A stretch of DNA of 64,000 bases from Ehrlichia japonica (lineage in GTDB: Bacteria > Pseudomonadota > Alphaproteobacteria > Rickettsiales > Anaplasmataceae). Below, one piece after another: positions 9,846 through 19,681 of the stretch (its first letter is position 1; each line of letters starts with the position of its first letter). The DNA lies in contig NZ_CP007474.1 in assembly GCF_000632845.1 (NCBI RefSeq), positions 930,001 through 994,000 of the forward strand. Reading direction: 5' to 3'. The position numbers and the translations under genes were made by a program. The notes under the pieces are model-generated. The model ran no database searches. It was not told the DNA's origin and saw nothing but the letters and a program-made list of their open reading frames with translations.

Positions 9846-10490
9846 TCAGGAAGAAAGCCTATTTGCTATAAATCTTGCACCTATCTCTATACCAGTACTA
9901 TTGATACTATGATCTAATCCAGAAATTGCATGACTTTCCAAAGGTACATCATTATTCAATAAAAACTCAACAGCACCATCAAAAAATGAAAATGGTACTA
10001 CTTCGTCTTGTGTCCCGTGAATTACACAAATATCAGGTTTCACATTTATTCTATGTTTTAAGTAACTTGGACATATTATAGCTCCTGAATAAGATATTAC
10101 AGAAGCACATTTTTTCTTCCTTAATAATGCTATATGTACTGCTAACATTGCCCCCTGGGAAAATCCAACTAAAACTAATTTATCGTTATTTAACCCAATA
10201 TTTTTTAATTGTAGATCTATAAAATTATTTACAATCAAGGCTGCCTTTTCCATATCAGAAAATATTACATCTTCCGAAAAATCACGTCCGTTGAACCATG
10301 CATATCCTGTATCTCCATATTTTATATGAGCATTAGGAGCTATAAAGTAAGCGTCAGGTAAGAGTTTACCCATTAAATGCCCTACTGATAGTATACTATT
10401 ACCAGTTGCTCCTCTTCCATGAAGTAGTACAACTAAAATATTAGCAGAACTACCAGAACTAAAACTAGGTCCATTAATAATTACACTCAC
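9846..10490 (-). CDS. serine carboxylesterase / phospholipase family hydrolase
   Basis: An alpha/beta hydrolase of the small carboxylesterase (acyl-protein thioesterase, YpfH) family. I start it at the GTG at 10490, which has AGGAGAG a few bases upstream, giving 214 residues; a longer in-frame start at 10541 would add 17 unrelated residues. Visible are HGRGATG (oxyanion loop), GFSQGAM with the nucleophile Ser near 111, HGTQDEVVPF with the acid Asp, and GLDHS with the catalytic His. No signal peptide. Substrates of this family range from short esters to lysophospholipids and S-acylated proteins, so the substrate here is open. Confidence 0.85.
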   Translation of the reverse strand: MSVIINGPSFSSGSSANILVVLLHGRGATGNSILSVGHLMGKLLPDAYFIAPNAHIKYGDTGYAWFNGRDFSEDVIFSDMEKAALIVNNFIDLQLKNIGLNNDKLVLVGFSQGAMLAVHIALLRKKKCASVISYSGAIICPSYLKHRINVKPDICVIHGTQDEVVPFSFFDGAVEFLLNNDVPLESHAISGLDHSINSTGIEIGARFIANRLSS

Positions 10491-10998
10491 AACATCTCTC
10501 CTACATATTAATAACCGTAAATATATATCACTATTTACCAAACAAAAAACACTAAATATGTATAAACAATAGTAATAGAATTACCAATAAGAAAACTCTT
10601 ATATCAAACTGCAGTCATAACAACACATATAAATTAAAACATTTGTACTCAACATCATACGTAAATTTTTCAATCCAGCAATTAGCTTTAATATTTACCA
10701 CATTTAAAGAGCTAAGAGAACCATTCCACCTACTTCGCCTGCATAATACGATACCTTACATATGCACAAACAAAATTTATGGGCAATATTACTCTTCTCA
10801 ATGTAAAAATATTAAATATTAAGGATATTAAAATCATTATTTAATTATTATATGCATCGAATACATTACTAAATTCTTTTTTATAACAATGTTTCTATAA
10901 CAAAATACACATTAATCACATAAAAAAGCTAAATATCATTGTAATTTTTAGTTGTTTACAAGATAATATCACAATAAGTCATAACAAAAAGCAATCAT
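10491..10998. other. divergent spacer before argH
   Basis: About 510 bp between the divergent esterase and argH genes. It holds a plausible argH promoter at 10939-10967 (listed). Nothing else was recognised. Confidence 0.5.
10939..10967 (+). promoter_or_regulatory. candidate promoter of argH
   Basis: TTGTAA at 10939-10944 and GATAAT at 10962-10967 with 17-bp spacing, 31 bp before the argH ATG. Each box has four or five of six consensus bases. In DNA this AT-rich, such matches also occur by chance. Confidence 0.35.
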
Positions 10999-12417
10999 AT
11001 GAAAAATCCTTTATGGGGAGGAAGATTTAGTACATCCCCTAGTGATATTATGAAAAAGATTAACGAATCAATATCGTTCGATAAAACGCTGTATGAAGAG
11101 GATATAGCTGGATCAATAGCACACTGCAAAATGTTAGTTAACCAAAAAATTATTAGCAAATATGAAGGACAACTTATTATTCATGGATTAGAGGTAATAC
11201 TCAACCAAATCTCATCTGGTACTTTTGAGTTTAGTACAGATCTAGAAGATATACACATGAATATAGAATATAACCTACAAAAAATGATAGGTAGTATTGC
11301 AGGAAAATTGCACACTGCAAGATCCCGCAATGACCAAGTTGCAACAGATTTTAAACTTTGGATACGGAAATCAATAGTAAGATTAGAGACTCAGTTACAT
11401 GGATTACAACAAACTATACTTAATATAGCCGAAGCTAATTATAATACTATTATGCCAGGATTTACACATCTACAAATTGCTCAACCTGTAACGTTAGGTC
11501 ATCATTTAATGGCATATTTTGAAATGTTAAAAAGAGATCGCTCACGCTGGCAAGATCTATATAAACGTATGAACCAATGTCCTGCTGGATCTGCAGCATT
11601 AGCAGGAACATCTTTTCCAATAGATAGATATTTTATTTCACAAGAATTAAGGTTCGATAGTCCAACAGATAATTCTATAGACACAGTATCAGATAGAGAT
11701 TATGTTATTGAATTTTTATCAAATGCTTCAATATGCATAATGCATTTATCAAGATTAGCGGAAGAGATTATACTCTGGTGCAGTTATAATTTTAAATTTA
11801 TAACACTTTCTGATGACATCACGACCGGAAGTTCAATAATGCCACAAAAGAAAAATCCCGATGCAGCAGAACTTATTAGAGGAAAGACAGGCAGGATTTT
11901 CGCATCACTAAGCCAAGTACTAGTTGTTATGAAAGGACTCCCACTAGCATATAGCAAAGACATGCAAGAAGATAAAGAACCTTTATTTGACGCAGCACAT
12001 AACTTAATGCTGTGTATAGAAGCAATGAATAGTATGTTAAATAACATAACCATTAATAAAAACAATATGCTAAAAGCTGCAGAACATGACTATTCAACAG
12101 CAACAGATCTCGCAGATTGGTTAGTAAAAAATCTTCATCTTTCATTTAGAGAATCTCATCAAATTACCGGCCAAATAGTTAAGTTAGCCGAACAAAATCA
12201 CTGTAAATTAGATGAATTAACTTTAGAACAAATGCAAACAATCATTCCTTCTATAACTGAAGATGTCCTTTCAATATTATCAGTAGAAAATTCAGTAGCT
12301 AGTAAAACTAGCTATGGAGGAACTGCTCCTGCTAATGTAATGGAGGCAATAAAAAAAGGTAAATCATACCTTAGCAATATTATTCCTTTACACTCAGAAA
12401 ATAAAAGTAATGAATAA
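10999..12417 (+). CDS. argH: argininosuccinate lyase
   Basis: Last enzyme of arginine synthesis, splitting argininosuccinate into arginine and fumarate. The 472 residues are close to the family norm of about 460. Seen are NPLWGGRF at the N-terminus, HTARSRNDQVATD, and the superfamily signature GSSIMPQKKNPD at 277-288 that carries the catalytic serine loop. The C-terminal GGTAPANV motif is also kept. Arginine synthesis is retained in Ehrlichia but lost in many relatives. The gene stands alone in long spacers. Confidence 0.97.
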   Translation: MKNPLWGGRFSTSPSDIMKKINESISFDKTLYEEDIAGSIAHCKMLVNQKIISKYEGQLIIHGLEVILNQISSGTFEFSTDLEDIHMNIEYNLQKMIGSIAGKLHTARSRNDQVATDFKLWIRKSIVRLETQLHGLQQTILNIAEANYNTIMPGFTHLQIAQPVTLGHHLMAYFEMLKRDRSRWQDLYKRMNQCPAGSAALAGTSFPIDRYFISQELRFDSPTDNSIDTVSDRDYVIEFLSNASICIMHLSRLAEEIILWCSYNFKFITLSDDITTGSSIMPQKKNPDAAELIRGKTGRIFASLSQVLVVMKGLPLAYSKDMQEDKEPLFDAAHNLMLCIEAMNSMLNNITINKNNMLKAAEHDYSTATDLADWLVKNLHLSFRESHQITGQIVKLAEQNHCKLDELTLEQMQTIIPSITEDVLSILSVENSVASKTSYGGTAPANVMEAIKKGKSYLSNIIPLHSENKSNE

Positions 12418-13377
12418 TATGAATACTACCACATTTTAAGATAACCATATTGTAACAAATAATTAAGTTGCAATTTGGATAATATGAATCATCATTTGTC
12501 TATACACCTCTTGGAATTATTAATATTAAACAAAACATCAAACAGATAAGATGTTCAATTATATTCCTACCCAACTTTTAATATAAACAATTAACAAGAA
12601 AAATAATGATACATTTCAAGTATTAATTTTTTATCAGCTTGAAGCTTCACTAGTACAAAATAACTTGATTAATATTACTAGATAGTATCATTAACTAAAA
12701 CTCCGAAATTAACAATTTGTAGATGTAATGTTCTACGAATTACTATACTACTAGCAAATTCATCTAATACTTTATTAACAACCAAATAATATTTATCTTT
12801 ATAAGAATCATTTTCTCATGATATAACAAAAGAGTTATTATAATCAATAACATAACCTTAGTTAATGCACTAGAATCCCATTTTTTAATGCATCAAGATT
12901 ATGTGTTATTAGTAGAACTTAGTACAGTACTCATAAAAAAACAACTAATAGATTTTAACACTGTAATATTTTAAGAAAGCAGACAATTATCCTCATAATG
13001 TACAACAATATTATACACATTAAGTATTTTTCATTTTACAAAATTAATTTACAGAACACATTTTTATATATAAACAAATGCAAACTACATTTGAATACTG
13101 ACTTTACAAATCATAATAAACAACCAAGTATACCCTCTCAACTAGAAGTCTATGCAACATTAAAAACCATAATTAACATAGACTCTATGTTAGTATAAAA
13201 CGATAATCTAATTAACTAGATCAATACCTATTATAAGATTAACCATATCCGCTAATCTTACTTTGACTGTACATACATCAGTATTCTATTAACTACATCT
13301 CAACATTGTAATCATAATGTATTTTAAATAACTCATTGTTTCTGTTAAACATAGTACTCTTTATGAATCCAAGAACA
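12418..13377. other. long spacer between argH and def (convergent)
   Basis: About 960 bp lying downstream of both neighbours, so no promoters are needed here. A 66-codon open frame at 12998-13198 has no recognisable features or ribosome binding site. I see no RNA gene and no clear repeat. Confidence 0.55.
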
Positions 13378-13962
13378 TTATTGTTTATTTACAAGCATTA
13401 TATGTACTACACTATGATCCTCCTGAGAAATACTATGTACACAGTTATTTTTTATATTATCTACAACATTAGCTAATAATATTCCATTCAAATGATCAAG
13501 TTCATGCTGCATGCATCTAGAAAGCCAACCATAGACTCTTACTATACATTCATTCCCCAATAAATCTGTATACCTTAAATCCATATGTTTTGGTCTTGTA
13601 ATATTAATTAGTCCATATGCTTTAGCAGACGAACAACCCTCAAACAAATCAACAGTTTCAGCAGAAAAGCTGAGGACTTCAGGATTTATACATATCATAT
13701 TTTTACCATGTAATGAATGATTCCCAGACAAAACCTTCATATCCTGTGCGACATCAAACAATCCACTAAACATATTGATGATAAACATTCTACTATGATT
13801 ACCAAGTTGAACTGCAGATAAACCTACAGTCTTACTATGTTCCATAACTTTCATCATGTCATTAGCTAGTGCTATAACTTCTTGATCTATCTTTTCAATA
13901 GGATGAGATATAGCATGCAAATTTCGTAAATCTTGAACATTATCAACAGATAAGATATTCAT
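13378..13962 (-). CDS. def: peptide deformylase, divergent
   Basis: Removes the N-formyl group from nascent proteins. The 194-residue protein has the three family motifs in modified form: TVGLSAVQLG for motif 1 (usually GxGxAAxQ), FEGCSSAKA for motif 2 (usually EGCLS) and QHELDHLNG for motif 3 (HExxH). The metal ligands Cys, His and His are all present, so catalysis is plausible. The Leu-to-Ser change next to the metal cysteine and the loose motif 1 suggest a diverged paralog. The ATG at 13962 has GAGAGGAA upstream. No fmt gene is adjacent. Confidence 0.85.
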   Translation of the reverse strand: MNILSVDNVQDLRNLHAISHPIEKIDQEVIALANDMMKVMEHSKTVGLSAVQLGNHSRMFIINMFSGLFDVAQDMKVLSGNHSLHGKNMICINPEVLSFSAETVDLFEGCSSAKAYGLINITRPKHMDLRYTDLLGNECIVRVYGWLSRCMQHELDHLNGILLANVVDNIKNNCVHSISQEDHSVVHIMLVNKQ

Positions 13963-14124
13963 ATTATATTCCTCTCAACTTTTAGTATAAGCAATTTACA
14001 CTATAATTCTATATGTTTTATTATCTTAACAGTTGTTATACACATTTATTAGTTATACAAGTAGTATTTTTATAAAAAACTGATATAATCAATACATATG
14101 CATGTAAATTAATCATTAAATACT

Positions 14125-15177
14125 GTGTTATTACAACAGATATTCACTAATCCATTATTCTGTATACCACCAGAAATTGCACATAAATTAGTAATTTTTG
14201 CATTAAAAAATAACTTTATCCCTGTAAAAAAAATCGAAATCCCAAGATCTCTTAATATACAAGTCTTCAATAAGCTTTTAAGAACCCCCATAGGAGTTGC
14301 AGCTGGATTTGATAAAAACGCAGAAGTAATACAACCCTTACTATCCGCTGGTTTTGGATTCGTCGAAGTAGGGACAGTAACAAAATATCCTCAAAGTGGA
14401 AATAAAAAACCACGTGTACATAGATTAATCAGTGAAAAAGCAATAATTAATAGTTTAGGATTTAATAATAAAGGAGTAGATTTCTTAATCAACAAAGTAA
14501 ACAACATTAAGTTTAATCATTGCATATTTGGGATTAATATAGGGTTTAATAAGAAATCCCGTGATCCCATTCAAGACTATTTCGACATAGTGAAGAAGGT
14601 ATATGGTCTAAGTAATTACATTACAATCAACATATCATCTCCTAACACTCCAAGATTACATGAATTTCAAAAAAAAGAACTTTTATCAGAATTATTGATA
14701 GCTATATCTCAAATTCGAAGGCTAGCAGATTATGCAGAATCTGTTCCTATAATGTTAAAAATTTCACCAGATATCAGCGATAATAAAAAACAGGATATTG
14801 TAGATCTAGCAATAAAATATAAAATCAGTGGCTTAATAATAAGTAACACTTCATCACAACACAATAAACTACTAAATACAAATATAAAAATACATGGCGG
14901 ATTAAGTGGAAAACCACTATTTGATCTATCAACACAAGTACTGTCTGAAATATATCAAGTTTCCCAAGGAAAACTCCTACTAATAGGCTGTGGTGGGGTA
15001 AGTACTGGATATCATGCATATGAAAAAATAAAAGCAGGTGCATCACTAATACAGTTATACACTGCCATAGTTTATAACGGACTCAATATAGCCAACAAGA
15101 TAAGTTTAGAATTAGCTGATCTTCTAGCTGCAGATGGATTTCCAACAGTACGCCATGCAATAGGTTATAATCACTAA
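14125..15177 (+). CDS. pyrD: dihydroorotate dehydrogenase (quinone)
   Basis: Membrane-associated class 2 enzyme that oxidises dihydroorotate to orotate and passes electrons to ubiquinone. The 350 residues include an N-terminal helical segment typical of class 2, then [27 protein letters not shown], an FMN-binding core with NISSPNTP, and a C-terminal [18 protein letters not shown] accept the GTG at 14125 because no better start lies near. coaX follows 11 bp after the stop, so the two are probably co-transcribed. Confidence 0.96.
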   Translation: MLLQQIFTNPLFCIPPEIAHKLVIFALKNNFIPVKKIEIPRSLNIQVFNKLLRTPIGVAAGFDKNAEVIQPLLSAGFGFVEVGTVTKYPQSGNKKPRVHRLISEKAIINSLGFNNKGVDFLINKVNNIKFNHCIFGINIGFNKKSRDPIQDYFDIVKKVYGLSNYITINISSPNTPRLHEFQKKELLSELLIAISQIRRLADYAESVPIMLKISPDISDNKKQDIVDLAIKYKISGLIISNTSSQHNKLLNTNIKIHGGLSGKPLFDLSTQVLSEIYQVSQGKLLLIGCGGVSTGYHAYEKIKAGASLIQLYTAIVYNGLNIANKISLELADLLAADGFPTVRHAIGYNH

Positions 15178-15188
15178 TAGGTTTAAAC

Positions 15189-15968
15189 ATGTTTGTAGCA
15201 ATAGATGTAGGTAATACAAATATAAAATTCGCAATCTGTGTAAACAATAAAATAGTGAAAAAAATAACTATCTCTTCTCAACCAAGAAGAACAGCTGATG
15301 AGTATTTCATCTATTTAAATTCCACAATGAACCAGCTAAATATTGACTATCAGAATATCAATAACATTATTATATCAAGTGTGGTTCCAAGCATAACAAC
15401 ACCAATTATAGAATTAAGCAAAGATTACTTTAATACAGATCCTATAATCTTGAATAATCATCATGCAGACCTTTTTAACATTAAGATAAACCTACAAAAC
15501 AAAACACTAGGCTCAGACAGATTAGCAAGTATCATCGCAGCAAGTAACTTGTATCCCAATCAAGACTTACTAATAATAGGTATGGGAACTGCAACAGTAT
15601 TTAATTTATTAAACAATGACAAATGCATATATGGACAAGTCATAGCACCTGGAGCACATATTTTAGCGAAAAGTATGCGACAATATACTGCATTATTACC
15701 AGAGGTATTAGTATCAAAACAAGATAAAGTAATACAAAACAACATATACCATGCAATGGAATCAGGAATATATTGGGGATACATTAGCATGATTAATGGA
15801 ATGATTGAAAAAATAATCAAGGAAGAAGAAAAAGGATTACACGTAATAGCAACAGGAGGAAACTCCCATTTATTTTTTGAACATAAAACTGCTATTAACA
15901 ATATTGAAGTAGACCTGACCATAAGAGGTCTAATACAATTGCATAATATGCTCGATAACAAACAATAA
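15189..15968 (+). CDS. coaX: type III pantothenate kinase
   Basis: Phosphorylates pantothenate, the first step of coenzyme A synthesis. The 259-residue ASKHA-fold protein has [13 protein letters not shown] (4-16) as phosphate loop, [20 protein letters not shown], and a conserved GQVIAPGAH. CoaX enzymes lack homology to CoaA and resist feedback by CoA. The ATG at 15189 has TAGG upstream and lies just after pyrD. Confidence 0.95.
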   Translation: MFVAIDVGNTNIKFAICVNNKIVKKITISSQPRRTADEYFIYLNSTMNQLNIDYQNINNIIISSVVPSITTPIIELSKDYFNTDPIILNNHHADLFNIKINLQNKTLGSDRLASIIAASNLYPNQDLLIIGMGTATVFNLLNNDKCIYGQVIAPGAHILAKSMRQYTALLPEVLVSKQDKVIQNNIYHAMESGIYWGYISMINGMIEKIIKEEEKGLHVIATGGNSHLFFEHKTAINNIEVDLTIRGLIQLHNMLDNKQ

Positions 15969-16169
15969 ATACTTTACTACAGTAATCTCTGATATAGTAG
16001 AACACAATTACAATGTTCTTCATGTTTTACTCATTATATCTAGTTGTGTAACCTACACAAAATCAATGTATTATTGCCGCTAAGGATTAACCAATAAGTG
16101 CTTATATCAAGAATCAATGATTATTAGCGCTATAAACTTTTCTTATAAATTTTATACACTACTACTAGT

Positions 16170-16217
16170 ACTTTAAGAATTAAAAACACGTATTAACATT
16201 ACTCCAATTCTTAAAGT
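16170..16217. repeat. perfect 12-bp inverted repeat
   Basis: Arms ACTTTAAGAATT (16170-16181) and AATTCTTAAAGT (16206-16217) are exact reverse complements around a 24-nt loop. It lies about 200 bp after coaX. There is no T-run, so it is not a standard terminator. Confidence 0.6.
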
Positions 16218-16542
16218 GAAATATCTTATCTATGATAAAATTCAAGCACAAAGCTAATATATCTATAAAGCACATAAATTAATCTAATAGAGCTATAGAC
16301 ACCATTACTCTCATAAACACGAAAACAACACTTATCAAAATAATAAATCTTTATATCTTAAGATATGTAACACATATCAATAACAAACTATGTAAAAAGT
16401 TCTATAACCCAACACATTCTATATTCCACAACTACATTTCTTATACACAACATTATTTATGAAACTATCCCAAGTTTAATATCCAGTTGACCATACAAAA
16501 AACTTTTGTGAAGTACAATAAAATGACATTTCAATAATGAAT

Positions 16543-16569
16543 ATATATAAGTAACCTTTACTTATATAT
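16543..16569. repeat. perfect 12-bp hairpin, 3-nt loop
   Basis: Arms ATATATAAGTAA (16543-16554) and TTACTTATATAT (16558-16569) with loop CCT. The stem is AT-only apart from one pair. Placed between two convergent genes, it might slow or end transcription, but no T-run follows on either strand. Confidence 0.55.
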
Positions 16570-16585
16570 CCTTCATACAAGAAGC

Positions 16586-16830
16586 AAATCACATGTTAAT
16601 TAATATAATTACAACACCCATTCTTAATAATACCGCTTATAAGCACATTGCTTAGATATATCTGTAGATACATTTTAATTAAAGATACAAGTTAGTATTA
16701 ATTTATAAGCATTACATAAACAACTTACTAGTTATCATAAATCATATGTTAATTCATATAGCAGCAACATTAACCTCTACTCTTAATAATATCACTATTA
16801 CAATCACATTGCTTAGATATATCTGTAGAT
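16586..16830. repeat. direct repeat covering the 3' end of the MotE-like gene
   Basis: Copy at 16586-16675 and gene-end copy at 16739-16832, offset about 153-161 bp. Shared phrases are AATCAYATGTTAATT, TTCTTAATAATA-like, and the 21-bp block from CACATTGC to ATATCTGTAGATA, whose starts are at 16644 and 16805. The second copy carries the stop codon and last 20 or so codons of the gene at 16770-17387, so the first is a decayed downstream duplicate of that gene end. Confidence 0.8.
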
Positions 16831-17387
16831 AGTTCTTTAATCTTTCTAATCATATTTGGATCAACATGTAATAATATATCTGATAAGGCACTCTTATCAA
16901 TATAATTAGTTATTAACATGAGTGAATTCGTATCTAACAATCCAAATACTTCAGCAGCCAATTTTACAGGCATGCTTTCATATATTTTCACTAAGCTATG
17001 TACTTTTTCATCATAATTTTGATCATCAATATTAATTAATGATACTAACTTTCTTTGTATCTCTTCTAAATACAACACCTGCTCATTATTGTGTTGCTCA
17101 ACAGTTCTCAATAAAATCTCTTTATTTTTTAAACTATCTTCTTGTTCCAATAAACGATAATACCAATCTTGTAAATCTATAACAGATATAGACCCATCAT
17201 CTATTGGAAGCAATTTTATCTTTTGCTTTGAATCTCTAGAAAAATAACTACTATTTTTCACAAATTTAACATTGTCTAACAAGTCGAACTCTACAACTTT
17301 ATCATCATTAATATCATAAAAATGATGTAATAAAACCCCAGTCATACAGAACATTAATATTATATTAATAACATAAATCACTTGCAT
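16770..17387 (-). CDS. membrane-anchored MotE/MgtE-N-like protein
   Basis: A 205-residue protein with one N-terminal membrane segment (about 3-21). Then comes a charged, probably coiled-coil middle (about 70-115). A C-terminal helical repeat domain (about 120-190) contains MPVKLAAEVFGLLD and ALSDILLHVDP. That domain pattern (acidic helix, AAEV/ILxxMDP-like repeats) resembles the MgtE N-terminal domain and the flagellar chaperone MotE. No flagellar genes are in the window and Ehrlichia has no flagellum, so the role must be different. Assignment is by pattern only. The 3' end is partly duplicated downstream. Confidence 0.6.
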   Translation of the reverse strand: MQVIYVINIILMFCMTGVLLHHFYDINDDKVVEFDLLDNVKFVKNSSYFSRDSKQKIKLLPIDDGSISVIDLQDWYYRLLEQEDSLKNKEILLRTVEQHNNEQVLYLEEIQRKLVSLINIDDQNYDEKVHSLVKIYESMPVKLAAEVFGLLDTNSLMLITNYIDKSALSDILLHVDPNMIRKIKELSTDISKQCDCNSDIIKSRG

Positions 17388-17526
17388 ACTATCAAAAAAC
17401 TATTATACAATGAACCTTAGAATCAAGTTATGTTATAATAAAACACTATCGTGATTTAGCAATAAATAATTATAGTTTTTATACTAACATTGCTTATAGC
17501 TTAAAGTACTTTAATAATATAAAACA

Positions 17527-18015
17527 GTGAAGGCATTTTTTACATTGTTCACATTTTGGTTTGCCTTATCGGGATACTTTGATTTATTTTTTATAACATT
17601 AGGTATTGTAAGTTGTATAACTACATTAGTCATATCAAGAATGTTGAAGAATGTTATACCATTAAATGATAATAACATTTACTATACAAAAAAACAATTC
17701 TTTCCTTGTATGCTTAATTTTTTACGTTACTTCTTTTGGATCATACAACAGGTTATACTATCTAACATATGTATAATAAAAAAAGTATGGAATTTTAGGT
17801 CAAAAATAGATTCAGCAATTTTTAGAGTCATACAGACCAAACAAACTACTGACTTAGGCATATCAATAGTAGTAAATTCTATCACACTTACCCCTGGTAC
17901 AGTAAGCATAAATACCATAGTATCTTCTAGCCCATATAAAATAAGAATTCTAGCTATAAATGAAGATTCAATCTCTGGTGCAAAAGCTATCGACAATAAA
18001 ATTGCAGATATATAA
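17527..18015 (+). CDS. mrpE: Na+/H+ antiporter subunit E
   Basis: A 162-residue member of the MrpE/MnhE family, a membrane subunit of multi-subunit cation/proton antiporters. Two hydrophobic segments lie at about 5-38 and another at 60-82. The family hallmark VNSITLTPGTVSI is at 116-128. The start is a GTG at 17527. Mrp subunits normally lie in one operon (A-G), but no other Mrp gene is next to this one, so it must work with subunits encoded elsewhere. Confidence 0.85.
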   Translation: MKAFFTLFTFWFALSGYFDLFFITLGIVSCITTLVISRMLKNVIPLNDNNIYYTKKQFFPCMLNFLRYFFWIIQQVILSNICIIKKVWNFRSKIDSAIFRVIQTKQTTDLGISIVVNSITLTPGTVSINTIVSSSPYKIRILAINEDSISGAKAIDNKIADI

Positions 18016-19681
18016 TAATAAATTTTCCATAAAAAACTACTACCATAACAAATATACAATATGTTTCCTTATTCTAAGCTATATCAAAGATAAAAATGTC
18101 ACAAACGCAAAGCATTAACCCATGAAATAAACTTATAATACAAAACTACAAAATACCTACAGACATAGATAATTACAAATCACTACCTAGTAACATCACT
18201 TCCAGTAGTAGAAGGATCTCTACCTATGCAGATTAGTATTAGTTTCTCTCTGCTTAGTTAATAGAACGTTGATACTAAGTTATCACTTGACTAATAATAT
18301 TTACAAGGGCAGGATTTTTTCAGGAGCATTATATTTTGAATTACTATTATAACTTGTACTTTTTGATTCATTTTTCTTAAAATACCCGTTATCATTATAA
18401 TTGATTTTTGAAAACTGAACATTACCTTTTTGCTATTTGACGGAACATTTATATTACTTATCACTCAGTCAATAATATTTATAGACATAGAACTCTAAAG
18501 GAACATATAACATTTGAATCACTGCTTATACTACCTGTGCTTTGTTATCTATAATCTTTCAAAATATTCATACTTACTATCATTGATTTTCTGAAAACTG
18601 AGCATTACCTTTTCGCTATTTGACGAAACATTTATATTACTTATCACTCAGTCAATAATATTCATAGACATAGAATTCTAAAGGAACATATAAACATTTG
18701 AATCACTGCTTATACTACCTGTGCTTTGTTATCTATAGTCTTTCAAAATATTCATACTTACTATCATTGATTTTCTGAAAACTGAGCATTACCTTAATTG
18801 ACACTATATGTTCAATATTTACTTTGTAACGCATATTCATAAAATCACAAAATTCCTCCCTTATATCTCAAACAATATTTTGAGAACTTACTTTAGATAC
18901 CTTAAGTTTAAGTTTTCCCTGATTTAATATGCGATTTCAACCCAAACTTTAGCTAATACATGATCAGTCCTATATTAACAAATGCTTGATTCTGTATTTA
19001 ACAATAAAGATTCCATTTTCTCTTCTAATAACACTATGCACAATACACTGTTCAGTCTTTTCAAGATTTCAACGCACTATCCAAAAATATTTTTTTAATC
19101 ACATACTCTTATCTGCACAGCACCAAACTGTCTAAAAAGAAAATTGATTTAATTAACCTAATATACTATACTACACATTGGTTAGGCCATGATTTCTCTA
19201 TTGCAATCTTAGCTGTGCTTATTTTTATTACACATAATATTACCCATCTGTTTACTAATCAACAACATATCATCACCCAAACAACAGTAAGATTACCTTT
19301 ATATTTGTTTACTGCAGGATTTACTCTACTAGAAGTTGTAGACTCCCCTAGTACTCCCATTAAACTAGGCATAAAATTTATCAAAATTAAATTAATAAAT
19401 GTTTACCTATGCCCAAAAAAGACCAATAGAAATTTTTGATTTTATAAGGTATTTATATTATGCTGTAATGATAAGATCCATTATCATTTATTTTGTTATA
19501 ACAAAGTTCCTATCCTTCACAATACATACTTCCTGGATTAAATTTCTCCCTAATACACCCCTTACTCATATAATTTCCCTATGTTAAAAAACTTTCTTTA
19601 TCAATAAATTTCAAGTATAAGCATACTTATTATTTTAATTCAAAATATAACTAATCCTTAGATAAATTATAAAATAAGCCT
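18016..19681. other. 1.7-kb spacer between mrpE and rnhB
   Basis: Long spacer holding the 183-bp tandem repeat at 18240-18800. Further right, two short overlapping open frames (19215-19439 and 19399-19587) encode hydrophobic peptides that match nothing I know and lack ribosome binding sites. They could be remnants of a membrane protein gene or chance. No RNA gene was recognised. Confidence 0.55.
18240..18800. repeat. tandem repeat, period about 183-184 bp
   Basis: The phrase GAAAACTGARCATTACCTT recurs just before 18430, 18613 and 18797; the ATTACCT starts are at 18421, 18604 and 18788. The two units between them are nearly identical, with TTGACGRAACATTTATATTA and TCACTCAGTCAATAATATT in both. 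A first unit from about 18240 is much more diverged (CACTTGACTAATAATATT in the same place). So one old and one recent duplication are stacked. No reading frame stays open through the units. Confidence 0.9.

Larger units (their letters stand above)
15969..16769. other. spacer between coaX and the MotE-like gene (convergent)
   Basis: About 800 bp without a gene. It contains two perfect 12-bp inverted repeats (16170-16217 and 16543-16569) and a copy of the 3' end of the next gene (16586-16675), each listed separately. Confidence 0.65.

Noticed and set aside
12998-13198. 66-codon frame in the argH-def spacer
   Set aside because: Product is Asn/Ile/Lys-rich as expected by chance in AT-rich DNA; no ribosome binding site.
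15560-15961. 133-codon minus-strand frame inside coaX
   Set aside because: Antisense to a well-supported gene, no ribosome binding site, no motif.
19215-19587. Two overlapping hydrophobic frames before rnhB
   Set aside because: Considered as remnants of further Mrp subunits, but no family pattern could be matched and the frames overlap each other; kept only as a note in the spacer entry.
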